In this document: positions 1 through 8,817 of the stretch, piece after piece
How the letters are laid out: each line of letters begins with the position of its first letter
How positions within the stretch are numbered: the first letter of the stretch is position 1
Source: JANOZM01 sp031429355
Lineage (GTDB): Bacteria; Pseudomonadota; Gammaproteobacteria; Burkholderiales; Burkholderiaceae_E
Length of the DNA stretch: 64,000 nucleotides
Reading direction: 5' to 3'
Assembly (NCBI GenBank): GCA_031429355.1
Contig: JANOZM010000014.1
Coordinates: 124,001-188,000, forward strand
Program-made: the position numbers and the translations under genes
The notes under the pieces: model-generated
Told to the model about the DNA's origin: nothing
Database searches by the model: none
What the model saw: the letters and a program-made list of their open reading frames with translations, nothing else

Positions 1-1
1 C

Positions 2-1120
2 GGGCCAACCATGTACAAGTACCACACGCCTAGCGGTGACAAAAGCTGTGACGGCCTGTCGATGGCGTTGGATGCCGGACTAACGCTGCGTGATATGGAG
101 ATGGTGCAATTTCATCCGACTGGCCTGCTTGCAGGTGCGGGAACCCGCATGACCGGAACCGTACTAGAAGAAGGATTACGCGGTGCTGGTGGCTATCTTT
201 TAAATGGCGCGGGTGAACGCTTCATGTTTAATTACGACCCAAGTGGCGAACGCGCTACTCGCGATATTGTTTCGCGAAGTATTTACTCCGAGATGCGCGC
301 TGGGCGGATTACCCCTAACGGTGGTGCGTACATCGAGATGAAGCATCTAGGTGTCGATTTAGTTAAACGCAATTTTAAAGGCATGGTCGATCGTTGTGCC
401 GATTGCGGCTTTGATTTAGCGGCCGGGCGCGTTGAGGTGGTGCCCACAGCGCATTACATGATGGGCGGCGTCGAGTTTTCGGGCGACACCTCTACAGCAT
501 TGCCTGGCCTGTTCGCGGCGGGCGAAGATACAGGCGGCGTACATGGTGCAAATCGGCTGGGCGGTAATGGCGTAGCAAACTCGACTGTTTATGGCGGAAT
601 TTCTGGCGATGCAATGGCCGCCTACGTGGTGCGTGAAGGCGCGTGGCGCGAGCCCGATAGCGAACAAATGCAATCAGCAGCAGCAGACTGTGAACGGCCT
701 TTTCATTTAGCCGCTGGTGATACCAATGCGCTGCGCGAAGCTTTGTATAACTGCATGTGGGACGACGTTGGTATTTCGCGTAACGCCCAGGGCTTGGCGC
801 GAGCCAGCAGCCTTTTAGATGGGCTGCAAGATCAATTGCAACGTACCGGTGTAGGCGGCGCAGGTTCGCGCGCTTTTCATTTAAGCTGGCACGACTGGTT
901 AAATTTAAATAGTTTAGTCAAGGTTAGCCGAACTATTGTGCTGGCCGCACAAGCGCGCGAGAATTCACGCGGAGCGCATTTTCGCGAAGACTATCCGGAT
1001 GCGGGTGATTTGTTTCGGTCTACTTATACTAAGGTGCAACAGACTAATGGCTCGCTAGACTTAACGACTGCGCCGGTGCAATTTACTCGGGTTAAACCTG
1101 GAGAGAGCTTGATTGCTTAG
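2..1120 (+). CDS. SdhA/FrdA-type FAD flavoprotein, 3' part
   Basis: C-terminal part of a succinate dehydrogenase/fumarate reductase-type flavoprotein subunit; the reading frame is open to the left edge, so the 5' end lies outside the window. Visible family motifs in order are HPTG (visible residues 35-38), an EGLRGAGG loop, GERATRD with the arginines expected at the dicarboxylate site, VPTAHYMMGG, GLFAAGED and HGANRLGGN, which contacts FAD. These oxidise succinate or reduce fumarate-like acids through covalently or tightly bound FAD. The last part (DWLNLNSLV...) is the usual C-terminal helical domain. No iron-sulfur or membrane-anchor gene follows, so it could be a stand-alone fumarate reductase-like enzyme (for example an L-aspartate oxidase or adenylylsulfate reductase relative) instead of respiratory Sdh. 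Confidence 0.85.
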   Translation, partial: GPTMYKYHTPSGDKSCDGLSMALDAGLTLRDMEMVQFHPTGLLAGAGTRMTGTVLEEGLRGAGGYLLNGAGERFMFNYDPSGERATRDIVSRSIYSEMRAGRITPNGGAYIEMKHLGVDLVKRNFKGMVDRCADCGFDLAAGRVEVVPTAHYMMGGVEFSGDTSTALPGLFAAGEDTGGVHGANRLGGNGVANSTVYGGISGDAMAAYVVREGAWREPDSEQMQSAAADCERPFHLAAGDTNALREALYNCMWDDVGISRNAQGLARASSLLDGLQDQLQRTGVGGAGSRAFHLSWHDWLNLNSLVKVSRTIVLAAQARENSRGAHFREDYPDAGDLFRSTYTKVQQTNGSLDLTTAPVQFTRVKPGESLIA

Positions 1121-1180
1121 GCAGCGTAAAACAACGACAAGTAGTTAAGCTACTAACGAATTTCGAAATAATTAAGCGCT

Positions 1181-1513
1181 TTAGGCCGCAATGACTTCTT
1201 GCCCAACCAAATTGCACTCGCCGTTGGAGTGGCGATAAATTAAACGCATCCGATATTGGCTTTTATAAATATAGCCATACACCTCTAAAACTTTTAACTT
1301 CCGTTTTTTATTTGCCGGATCGCTTATAGAAGCAAGCTCTTTAACGGGCATAGTGGGTAAAATATCGATCGTGTAACTGCCGGGGTCTTGGTGAAAGGCT
1401 AATAATTTTTTTGCTTGAATTACGGCTTCTGCCGAACATTGCGGCGCAGCAACAGTTGTTCCAGCGAAAGTAAATGACATCACCAGCAATACCGTGTGAA
1501 GAATGTGTTTCAT
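1181..1513 (-). CDS. Small secreted protein, unknown function
   Basis: A 110-residue protein with a clear Sec signal peptide: Lys near the N-terminus, a hydrophobic stretch to about residue 20, and a likely cleavage after TTVAA. The mature part is about 88 residues with two cysteines (CSAEAV near its start and GECNLV near its end) that could form a disulfide, and it is rich in basic residues. No family was recognised. It is convergent with the flavoprotein gene and divergent from the next small membrane protein gene, so it is probably a single-gene unit. Confidence 0.6.
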   Translation of the reverse strand: MKHILHTVLLVMSFTFAGTTVAAPQCSAEAVIQAKKLLAFHQDPGSYTIDILPTMPVKELASISDPANKKRKLKVLEVYGYIYKSQYRMRLIYRHSNGECNLVGQEVIAA

Positions 1514-1594
1514 GCTTTGCTTTTCTTAAAGTTTAAAAACTGAATTTGTTATCTAATCCAAGACGACAAGAGCAGTCTATGCGTACAATTCAGA

Positions 1595-1987
1595 ATGTCA
1601 AAATACAAAACATTTATCGCCTTTTCTATTAGTTGCTTGCTCCTGACAGTTGTAATTTCCAAAAACCGCGAGCTCTTCTTTTTTGCAAAAATTACAAGAA
1701 CAATTGAATGGACTGTGCCTTTTGGCGATCCCCTTATCGCCATTAGCTTATTGGTAGCGCTCAGTTTTATACCTGTACTGTGGCTGCCCGATAATTACGT
1801 TGCCGTCTTTAAGGCTTGGGTTGCTACCCTTTTGGTTGCACCCTTGCTTGCAACTTTAGTACTTTTTAGTGATAGCGGTTGGGGCAATATTTTGTTTCAG
1901 TATGTTTGGTCAATGGTTCTGGGCTGCTTGGCTGGCGCGGTAATCACGTTAGTGGTGGGGTTGTTGATTAGTAAATGGTTGCGTTGA
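1595..1987 (+). CDS. Small inner-membrane protein, unknown function
   Basis: 130 residues, almost entirely hydrophobic, with about four predicted membrane segments (roughly residues 7-23, 46-64, 68-88 and 101-127) and short charged loops. I do not recognise a family. It is divergently transcribed from the preceding small secreted-protein gene and has no partner on its own strand, so the context gives no hint of function. The composition strongly resembles a real membrane protein. Confidence 0.5.
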   Translation: MSKYKTFIAFSISCLLLTVVISKNRELFFFAKITRTIEWTVPFGDPLIAISLLVALSFIPVLWLPDNYVAVFKAWVATLLVAPLLATLVLFSDSGWGNILFQYVWSMVLGCLAGAVITLVVGLLISKWLR

Positions 1988-2183
1988 TGCAACCTCACCG
2001 CCAATCCCTGAGGCGGCAAACTGCAACCCTAGTTTTTCACTGCCCGAAAGCGTTGCAAACCCTTCGTTTACGCTTTTTTTACCCCGAAAATCATAACTCC
2101 GAGTAACGATTTACGGTATGAAATTTCACCAAAAATCGATTGAATTACCACTCAAAACGACTCAAGCAAGGCACAACGCGACT

Positions 2184-2490
2184 TTACTTTTCCAAGTGTA
2201 GCGCCATATCAATAATATCCGAGGTCACGCCGTCTAATTTCCATGCCTTGCGACGACGACCTTCCTCAACAAATCCGTTACGCAAATATAAATGATGCGC
2301 GTTCTTGATGACCTGCCGTAATATTTGTTCCGTGATACGCCATTGCTTCTTCGACTGAAATGGCTTCTGTAATCGCGAGAAATTTTCGCTCGAGAAATAC
2401 AGGATTTAAACAATCGATCACTAGCGAAGAAAGATCGCTGTGGCGGGTCGCACGAATTTCAACTGAGTTTGGGTTCATTTCAATCGGCAT
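2184..2490 (-). pseudogene. GNAT acetyltransferase remnant with internal deletion
   Basis: The first part in one frame (about 60 residues: VEIRATRHSDLSSL, then ERKFLAITEA) is the N-terminus of a GNAT N-acetyltransferase. That frame stops at 2278. In an overlapping frame the same DNA continues into a typical GNAT C-terminus (LYLRNGFVEEGRRRKAW, then LDGVTSDIIDMALHLEK), ending at 2184. The central acetyl-CoA-binding part with the Q/RxxGxG/A loop is missing, so an internal deletion that also changes frame has destroyed the gene. It starts 5 bp after the dienelactone hydrolase stop and was once the last gene of that operon. Confidence 0.75.
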
Positions 2491-2495
2491 AAAAA

Positions 2496-3227
2496 TTAAC
2501 TCAACCGTCGTTGAAACAAACTAAACAAACGCTCCCAATGACGTTCGGCCGCCTCTTGTTTATAAACACCTTGGCGTAGCGGAAAGACGAAGCCGTGCTC
2601 GGCTTTTGGAAACCACTCGATACGATAGGGAGCGTTAGTAGTCTTTAGTGAAACTTCCAAAAGAGCAATTGCTTCTTCGGGTGCCCATTTATCATTGTCT
2701 GCACACGCAACATAACTTTCGCAATTAATTTGCGATGCAACAATATGGGGTGAGTCAGGTTCGGTGGTTACAAGATTGGCACCGTGAATCGATGCGATGC
2801 AATGTATGCGCTCTGGATGGGCCGCCGCCGCCCAAATTACAAAGGGCCCGCTCATGCAATAACCCACCGCTCCAATACGAGTTTTTAAAGTCTCCGTCTG
2901 CGCGTCGATAAAATTTAGCATGGCATTGGTATCGCAACGGTTCGTCGTCGAGTTTAGGCTGTACATGTGCGTAAACATTTCAGCCATTGCCGCCTCAGTG
3001 CGCTCTTTCAACCAAAAATCGCGCGTTCTACGGTAGTACAAATTGGGCAATATTACGTAGTAACCCACAGCTGCGATTCGGCGCGCCATGTCGTGCAACT
3101 CTTCGCGCTTGCCAGGCGCATCCATGTAAAACAGTACGATAGGAAACGGCCCATTTTCTTCGGGATAAACAACGAACGAGTTCATCGCGCCGTCGCTAGT
3201 TGGAATGTCTAAATGTTTTTCGATCAT
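2496..3227 (-). CDS. Dienelactone hydrolase family protein
   Basis: A 243-residue alpha/beta hydrolase of the dienelactone hydrolase (carboxymethylenebutenolidase) family, which opens lactone rings in chlorocatechol and related pathways. The nucleophile elbow is GYCMSG with Cys124; the likely acid is Asp177 (ACADNDKW) and the base His211 (AEHGFVF), giving the Cys-Asp-His triad of the family. There is no signal peptide, so it is cytoplasmic. It lies 40 bp downstream of the sulfatase and just before the broken GNAT, in one orientation, so it probably belongs to the Bug receptor-sulfatase operon. The substrate cannot be told from the sequence. Confidence 0.88.
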   Translation of the reverse strand: MIEKHLDIPTSDGAMNSFVVYPEENGPFPIVLFYMDAPGKREELHDMARRIAAVGYYVILPNLYYRRTRDFWLKERTEAAMAEMFTHMYSLNSTTNRCDTNAMLNFIDAQTETLKTRIGAVGYCMSGPFVIWAAAAHPERIHCIASIHGANLVTTEPDSPHIVASQINCESYVACADNDKWAPEEAIALLEVSLKTTNAPYRIEWFPKAEHGFVFPLRQGVYKQEAAERHWERLFSLFQRRLS

Positions 3228-3267
3228 GCTCTTGATACTTTCATAATATAAGAAAGCCTAAATACAC

Positions 3268-4596
3268 TTAGCGCGGTCGAAAATCATCTGCCGCTCCGGG
3301 TGGTATCGACGGATGCTCCCGCAAGCTTGCTTCAAACGCTATCAACATCTTACGCATCGGTCCGCGTACCCAACCATCTTCCATCGACGCGTCGGTCTCT
3401 TCTTTTGGATCGCGCTTTAAATTAAACAGCGCTGGGGTTTCTAAATGGATGGGTCCAGTGTTTGGCTCTTTCTCAAGAATGAAGTGCATTTTCCAATGCC
3501 GCCACTTTAACGCGCGCAGTTCTTTTTTAATGTAAAACACAAACCCTTGTCGCGCGGGTTCACTTGTTGCGCCCTGCCATTGCGCTAAATGAGTAACGCC
3601 ATCAATCGCACGGTCGGTTGGCATTGGTGCACCTACTGCATCGGCCAAGGTTGCAAAAAGGTCGGTCACGTGGATGATGTCATCGCTTACAATGCCGGGC
3701 TTTATATGCTTTGGCCAACGTACAATTAATGGCACACGCAGTCCGCCCTCCATCGCTGTGTGATACGTACCAGTCCATGGGCCCGCTGTGCCACGCCATG
3801 GGCGCCGAAACTCTGGTCCGTTATCACTGGCAAACACAAACAGTGTTTCGTTGCGAAGCCCTAAACGATCTACTTCATCGATTAATTGGCCAACGCGAAA
3901 ATCCATTTCCATCATTGAATCAGCAAATTCACCCACGCCGCTTTTGCCTTGAAAATCGGGATGAGCGAGCGTTGGAAAATGCAAATGGGTTAATGGCACG
4001 TAAAGAAAAAATGGCTTTTTTGCAGCTGCGTTTCTTTGCATAAACGAAACACTGTGCTCAACAATTTCATTATCAATTAAGCGACGCTTAGTTAGATCGT
4101 AAGGGGCTACATCACGCGCTGCACTATCTGCAAAACCTTCCATCACTTGTGGAATATCAACCACCGTGGCGTCAAAGCCTGGTGCATTGGTAAACATGGT
4201 TTCGTTGCTAGTTCGTGGAATACCGTACCACTCATCGAAACCGCGCTCGTTAGGGTAGCGCCCGGGTCTATCGCCCAAGTGCCACTTGCCAAACATGCCG
4301 GTCGCATAACCCTTGGTCTTAAACAATTGCGGTAGCGTAACTTCCCACGGATGAATGCCTTGCGGTAGACCCGCAGGGACCGACTGCAAGGCACCGGTGC
4401 GAATTGGATGTCGGCCCGTCATTAAGGCCGAGCGTGTCGGCACGCAGTCGCTCTCAACGTTAAAGTTCAGGCACTGCATGCCTTCGCTGGCGAGCTGATC
4501 GATACGCGGGGTTGGTGCGCCACGTAGAGCACCGCCCCCGTAACAACCAAGTTCGCCCCAACCTAAATTATCGGCCAGAATTAAAACAATATTCAT
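3268..4596 (-). CDS. Type I sulfatase (arylsulfatase family)
   Basis: A sulfatase that hydrolyses sulfate esters. I chose the ATG at 4596, where ATGA overlaps the stop of the upstream receptor gene. The frame opens 13 codons earlier, but those would lie inside the receptor gene. From this start the protein begins MNIVLILADNLGWGELG, the metal-binding N-terminus typical of the family, and Cys51 sits in CVPTRSALMTGRHP, the C-x-P-S/T-R sequence in which Cys is oxidised to formylglycine. KWHLGD and ASDNGPE motifs follow. No signal peptide is seen, so it would act in the cytoplasm on an imported compound. No formylglycine-generating enzyme is in the window. Confidence 0.9.
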   Translation of the reverse strand: MNIVLILADNLGWGELGCYGGGALRGAPTPRIDQLASEGMQCLNFNVESDCVPTRSALMTGRHPIRTGALQSVPAGLPQGIHPWEVTLPQLFKTKGYATGMFGKWHLGDRPGRYPNERGFDEWYGIPRTSNETMFTNAPGFDATVVDIPQVMEGFADSAARDVAPYDLTKRRLIDNEIVEHSVSFMQRNAAAKKPFFLYVPLTHLHFPTLAHPDFQGKSGVGEFADSMMEMDFRVGQLIDEVDRLGLRNETLFVFASDNGPEFRRPWRGTAGPWTGTYHTAMEGGLRVPLIVRWPKHIKPGIVSDDIIHVTDLFATLADAVGAPMPTDRAIDGVTHLAQWQGATSEPARQGFVFYIKKELRALKWRHWKMHFILEKEPNTGPIHLETPALFNLKRDPKEETDASMEDGWVRGPMRKMLIAFEASLREHPSIPPGAADDFRPR

Positions 4597-5582
4597 TCGA
4601 GATTTATCTTTCGATCTACAATAAGTTTGGCCCAACGATCACGATCACGAATCAACTGTTTACGAAAATCTTCAGGCGTTGTTTGTGCAATCTCCATCGA
4701 CGCTTGTTGAAGTTTTTCTTTGGTTGCAGGTTCTGCTAAAGACGCCGTAACAGCGGCACGAAACTTTAGTAGCGCCGCTTCGTCAAAACCGGTCGGTGCA
4801 AACAATGCAGCCCACTGCGGTACGTCAATTTCACCGGCACCGGATTCGGCCAAGGTTGGTACCGACGGCAACATCGCAGAACGCGTTTTAGTCGATACCG
4901 CCAAAGCAATCAGCTTGCCCGATTTAATATGCGGCAGCACGGCAGCAGCGCCCAATACTGCTAACGGAACTTGGCCACTCATGACATCAATAACCGCTTG
5001 CCCACCCCCTTTGTAGGGTACATGCAAAAGGTCGATCCCAAGGCTCCCCGCAGCAAGCTCACCAACCAAATGCTGTATAGACCCTTGGCCGGATGTTGCA
5101 TACGGAACTTGACCCGGCTTAGCCTTAGCCAAGGCCACTAATTCTTTCACACTACGTATGCCGGCTGCGGGCGATGCAACCAAGACGATAGGTTGATAGA
5201 CCATAACGGCCACTGGAACAAACGTCTTATTTAGGTCCCATTTCATGTTGGGGCGAAACAGAGGCAACAGCGAAACCGAATCGGACGCCACCAAAAACGT
5301 ATGATTGTCTTTAGCGTTTGCCAACATATTTTCGACACCAAGAGCACCGTTTGCACCCGGCTTGTTTTCGACTGCAACGGGTTGCCCAAGGCGGGTTCGC
5401 AAGACGTCTCCTACTACCCGCGCAGCAAGATCGTTAGACCCGCCAGCCGGAAACGGAACTACGAATTTAATGCCCTGCTTGGGCCAATCATCTGCCAAAG
5501 CAGGCGTGCAAAGCGAGCCGATTAAAACAACCGGAAACAGCACATTTTTAAAAACTGAAGGTACTCGCATTGGCTTCACCAT
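4593..5582 (-). CDS. Bug/TctC-family periplasmic solute receptor
   Basis: A 329-residue tripartite tricarboxylate transporter receptor (TctC/Bug). It has a signal peptide ending at TPALA (about residue 30), then IKFVVPFPAGGSNDLAARV, VENKPGANGALG and the VPTLAESG motif near the C-terminus, all typical. These proteins bind small carboxylated ligands in the periplasm. No tctA/tctB permease genes are present, as is usual for the many orphan Bug receptors of Burkholderiales. Its stop codon overlaps the sulfatase start (ATGA), so the two are translationally coupled, suggesting a sulfated or related organic acid as ligand (inference). Confidence 0.9.
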   Translation of the reverse strand: MVKPMRVPSVFKNVLFPVVLIGSLCTPALADDWPKQGIKFVVPFPAGGSNDLAARVVGDVLRTRLGQPVAVENKPGANGALGVENMLANAKDNHTFLVASDSVSLLPLFRPNMKWDLNKTFVPVAVMVYQPIVLVASPAAGIRSVKELVALAKAKPGQVPYATSGQGSIQHLVGELAAGSLGIDLLHVPYKGGGQAVIDVMSGQVPLAVLGAAAVLPHIKSGKLIALAVSTKTRSAMLPSVPTLAESGAGEIDVPQWAALFAPTGFDEAALLKFRAAVTASLAEPATKEKLQQASMEIAQTTPEDFRKQLIRDRDRWAKLIVDRKINLE

Positions 5583-5759
5583 GGTTGACGATTATTCTGA
5601 ATTCTTAGTCTAACATTGAGGAAAGTTAACCGATCGAAAACTCAACGCTGTCAATCAACCGAGTAGAACCCAGCATAGCCGCGCCCAGCGCAACCAAATC
5701 ATGTGTATTTACAAAATCTTCGTGGAGCAAAAATTACAGGCGGTTAACGAAAACGCTAG

Positions 5760-7550
5760 CTACCGTAGTGTCGGCTGTGCCTCTGTTGGAGAATCGACTA
5801 TTCGGGCAGGAACAATAGGCATCAAATTTTCATCGGTTAATCCAACCAGCAACGCACGTCCGTCGGCCAATGCCCGAAACTCACCAAATTTCGCTTTTTT
5901 GAAGGGTTCGCCCTGCCCTTCGGGAAAGTAAAAAGCGTCGGTAACCAATACCCACTGATTACCCTTGTATTTAAGCGGTAACAAAATTTCGTCTTTTGCC
6001 AAAACCTCGGTTGAAACAGCATTTGCAAGCCGCAGCACTGTTGCAACGCCATTCACATTTAGGTTAGCCACCACTTTAACGTCTGACTGAAATAGTTTTG
6101 GATTTTCTTGCGAATTAAGAGGCTGAACAAACCGATCAAATCCGAAATTTAATGCCATGTAATCGCCTTGTATTATCGAGCGCGGATCGCGAGGTGCTAA
6201 CGCTATATAAATTCTTTTCCCGTTAGAAATGACTTGCTCTTTTTTAAAGACATCGTAGTTGACGCCGCCCAATGCAATAAGACCCCCAATAAAAACCAAA
6301 GCCATCGTTTGTATTAGGTTCTTGTCTGTTAACTCGGTCGCGTCGCGAGTGCCATCTTTAGTAGAACGGGCCACGGCATTAATTTGCGCGGCATTATCAG
6401 AACTGACATCACTTCGCATTAACGTGCGAATTGCAAGGGCAACAGAACCCAGCGCCAATCCAACGACAGCTAGCAAGAGTGCTTTGGCGGTTAAGGTCCA
6501 ACTTAGAGCGTAGTAGAACCCCGATAGTTGCGCCAAAAGCACTAATATGCCTAAAGCAAGCATCCGAAAGCGGCTAGTTACCAGAGCCGCAGTTATCACC
6601 ACAACAACAACGCCGCCGTCTCGAGTAAAAAAACTAAATAACAACAAGACGAAGTACATCACGCAAACAAACGCAATAGTTCGGACAGCGATCGTTCGAT
6701 GAATATTGGCGCGGCGCACCCATGAAACTGCCCAGACGCAGCACACGACAGTAAGCATCGATTGAATTCCAACAACCCAATCGAATACAAAAAAAGAACC
6801 TTCTCCGAAATGGGCAACATCGGCTGAGCCTTGGCGAGTTGAAGGCCCAAAATCAAAAAACAAACTTCGGCTTGCAATGACTTGAGCTAACAAAAGCGCT
6901 ACGCCTATCCCATCAACAAGTGCAGAAGCGCTGGCTATAAACCGTTTCCCCGAAAGTCGGATTTCGCTTGCGCACCAAAGCGCCCAAGCAATTGCCAAAC
7001 CAATCGCATTCGGAATTTGCGGGAAATGCTTGAAACTTTGATCAAGACTGTAGCCATTACCTCGATCAGAATAAAAGAGCGGCTCGAGCGAAAGCAGTAG
7101 GATGGGAACGACGAGCCCAAAACCTAAAATCGTTTGAACCCAAGCGGTTTTAATACTTAAAGCAACGGTCAATTGGACTAAAAACCAAACCAAAAATACG
7201 ACTTCGCCGAGCTTTAAATATTCAAAGCTAAAAACTGCAAACGCTATTCCAATAATGACGAAACAAAAACTCAAATGTTGAATAAAAATTGGGGTCTGTT
7301 TTCTTAATCCAAAAATCCCTACCGCTAAGCATGCTGCAGCCATAATGAAGGAACCGGGCGGTTTGCCGAATAAATTATAAGTAAAAACGCCAAGAAAAAT
7401 ACCGATCGGAATAATTGCAAACCACGAGCCGATAAAACTGGTAATTGTTATTGCCCAAGGCGGGTTTTGAACCTCCAGCAGCTTCGTGGCGTTATCTTGC
7501 AATAAACCGTTTGCGATTGCGCTATCAACTAGGTTTTTTTCGTTATTCAT
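5760..7550 (-). CDS. DUF4401 plus GDYXXLXY membrane protein
   Basis: A 596-residue polytopic membrane protein. The first two thirds have a dozen or more hydrophobic segments and fit the DUF4401 family. The C-terminal third, after a membrane segment at LVFIGGLIALGG, is a soluble domain with IYIALAPRDPRSIIQGDYMAL, the signature of the GDYXXLXY family. The two domains are often encoded separately, so this is a natural fusion. It overlaps the DUF2157 gene by 8 bp and is surely co-translated with it. The function of this conserved trio is unknown; the soluble domain is probably periplasmic (inference). Confidence 0.8.
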   Translation of the reverse strand: MNNEKNLVDSAIANGLLQDNATKLLEVQNPPWAITITSFIGSWFAIIPIGIFLGVFTYNLFGKPPGSFIMAAACLAVGIFGLRKQTPIFIQHLSFCFVIIGIAFAVFSFEYLKLGEVVFLVWFLVQLTVALSIKTAWVQTILGFGLVVPILLLSLEPLFYSDRGNGYSLDQSFKHFPQIPNAIGLAIAWALWCASEIRLSGKRFIASASALVDGIGVALLLAQVIASRSLFFDFGPSTRQGSADVAHFGEGSFFVFDWVVGIQSMLTVVCCVWAVSWVRRANIHRTIAVRTIAFVCVMYFVLLLFSFFTRDGGVVVVVITAALVTSRFRMLALGILVLLAQLSGFYYALSWTLTAKALLLAVVGLALGSVALAIRTLMRSDVSSDNAAQINAVARSTKDGTRDATELTDKNLIQTMALVFIGGLIALGGVNYDVFKKEQVISNGKRIYIALAPRDPRSIIQGDYMALNFGFDRFVQPLNSQENPKLFQSDVKVVANLNVNGVATVLRLANAVSTEVLAKDEILLPLKYKGNQWVLVTDAFYFPEGQGEPFKKAKFGEFRALADGRALLVGLTDENLMPIVPARIVDSPTEAQPTLR

Positions 7551-8505
7551 GATGGGCTTTACTCATTGCTTGCTGCTGCCGATAGATCCAATGCCCTGTA
7601 AACCCAACGGTCGCCGCTGCTACAATCCCAAACACGAGGATCGAGCCAAGATTAAATGCAGAGATTTTTTCGAGAAAATAAACTAACCAGCCCAAGAACA
7701 AAACGTTAAGCGCTAGGGCCGCAAACGCCAACAAACTAAAATCTCGAGGCTTGCTTAGCCACGCTACTAGCGCAGCCCCAATCACAAAAACTAAGTTAGT
7801 AAAAAAGACTAACCAATTACCTTTAAACAACCCACTAAAAGCATAGGTACACCACGCAGAAAGGCTTAAGAACGCCGCGATTCGCAAGGCATATGGGAAC
7901 TTCCAAGGTGTGTAAAACTGCAATCCAGCAAAGCCGAAAAGTAAACAGGCCCACATTGAAGGAGTCAACAAATTTTTGGGCCGCCAGCTATCGAATACGC
8001 CCGAAGGATCGAACAACTGATCGCCCGACCAAAGGGCAATTCCAGCTCCTACGATAACGATCCAGAGCGACCATAACCCATCGCTTCGCGCAAGCACCAT
8101 CCAAACAAGGGTCAAGGCGGCCCATGCTGCAAACAACTGCCAAGGATCTGCGCCAGTCTGATACGTCTGCCCCACAAACGCGAGCAGTCCACCCAAGCAC
8201 AAAGTGCCGGTCAATAAAAAGGCTTTGAGGCCTCGAGGTATAAACGCTGCACACAACACGCAAACAACCAACGCCGATTGAATAAGATAAAACTTGAATT
8301 GGCGCGATTGATCCTGCCAGTTAGCAGCAACCCAGAATATCAAACCCAAACCAACAAATAGGGCGGCTACAGCCAACAGGCTACGCTCAACACGATGCGG
8401 AAAAACCGAATGCATCTGATGTAATTTGGAGTGTGCCCAAAGTTCAGCGCTACTTTTGTTAGGTGGTTTAAACTCGGCAGCTAGGCGATGCAAAATTTGA
8501 TGCAT
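7543..8505 (-). CDS. DUF2157 domain membrane protein
   Basis: 320 residues: a short soluble N-terminus followed by about ten membrane segments starting near residue 43 (SLLAVAALFVGLGLIFWVAANW), the pattern of the DUF2157 family. It is the first gene of a two-gene unit with the DUF4401/GDYXXLXY protein and overlaps it by 8 bp. Such pairs are seen across proteobacteria without a known role. Upstream are only a DUF4143 remnant and a divergent methyltransferase gene, so the promoter should lie just before 8505. Confidence 0.8.
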   Translation of the reverse strand: MHQILHRLAAEFKPPNKSSAELWAHSKLHQMHSVFPHRVERSLLAVAALFVGLGLIFWVAANWQDQSRQFKFYLIQSALVVCVLCAAFIPRGLKAFLLTGTLCLGGLLAFVGQTYQTGADPWQLFAAWAALTLVWMVLARSDGLWSLWIVIVGAGIALWSGDQLFDPSGVFDSWRPKNLLTPSMWACLLFGFAGLQFYTPWKFPYALRIAAFLSLSAWCTYAFSGLFKGNWLVFFTNLVFVIGAALVAWLSKPRDFSLLAFAALALNVLFLGWLVYFLEKISAFNLGSILVFGIVAAATVGFTGHWIYRQQQAMSKAHHE

Positions 8506-8550
8506 ATCGATCCATCCAAAATAAAATAAGCTTTACTAGTAATAAACGCT

Positions 8551-8766
8551 TCAGGCCAGAGCCCATAGCGGTACCGCTTCTACATTTTTTTGAATTTTGT
8601 TTCTGTTTTGACAAGGATACACAATGTACAGGGCGTCAAGTTTCAAGTCGTCTATTGAGATTTGCATTGATTTCCTTAACTTTGGTATATCTGCCCTTTT
8701 AAATTCGACGCCGACCCGTTTACTTGAGGCAATGACCAATAAGTAACCATCTGGCGGTATCTGTTA
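8551..8766 (-). pseudogene. C-terminal remnant of an ATPase with DUF4143
   Basis: An open stretch beginning directly after a stop codon at 8764-8766 and reading GYLLVIASSKRVGVEFKRAD, KSMQISIDDLKLDALYIVYP and NVEAVPLWAL. This matches the last part of the DUF4143 domain (a nuclease-like fold with the GVEFKRAD strand) that ends AAA ATPases of that group. The AAA domain and most of DUF4143 are absent, and only a TTG codon could serve as a start. I read it as the decayed end of a lost gene. It accounts for most of the roughly 310 bp between the DUF2157 gene and the methyltransferase gene. Confidence 0.6.
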
Positions 8767-8817
8767 CTGTAGGCGTATTCAAGTTCCAAATTAATCTGCA
8801 ACTACGGAGAGTTCGCA

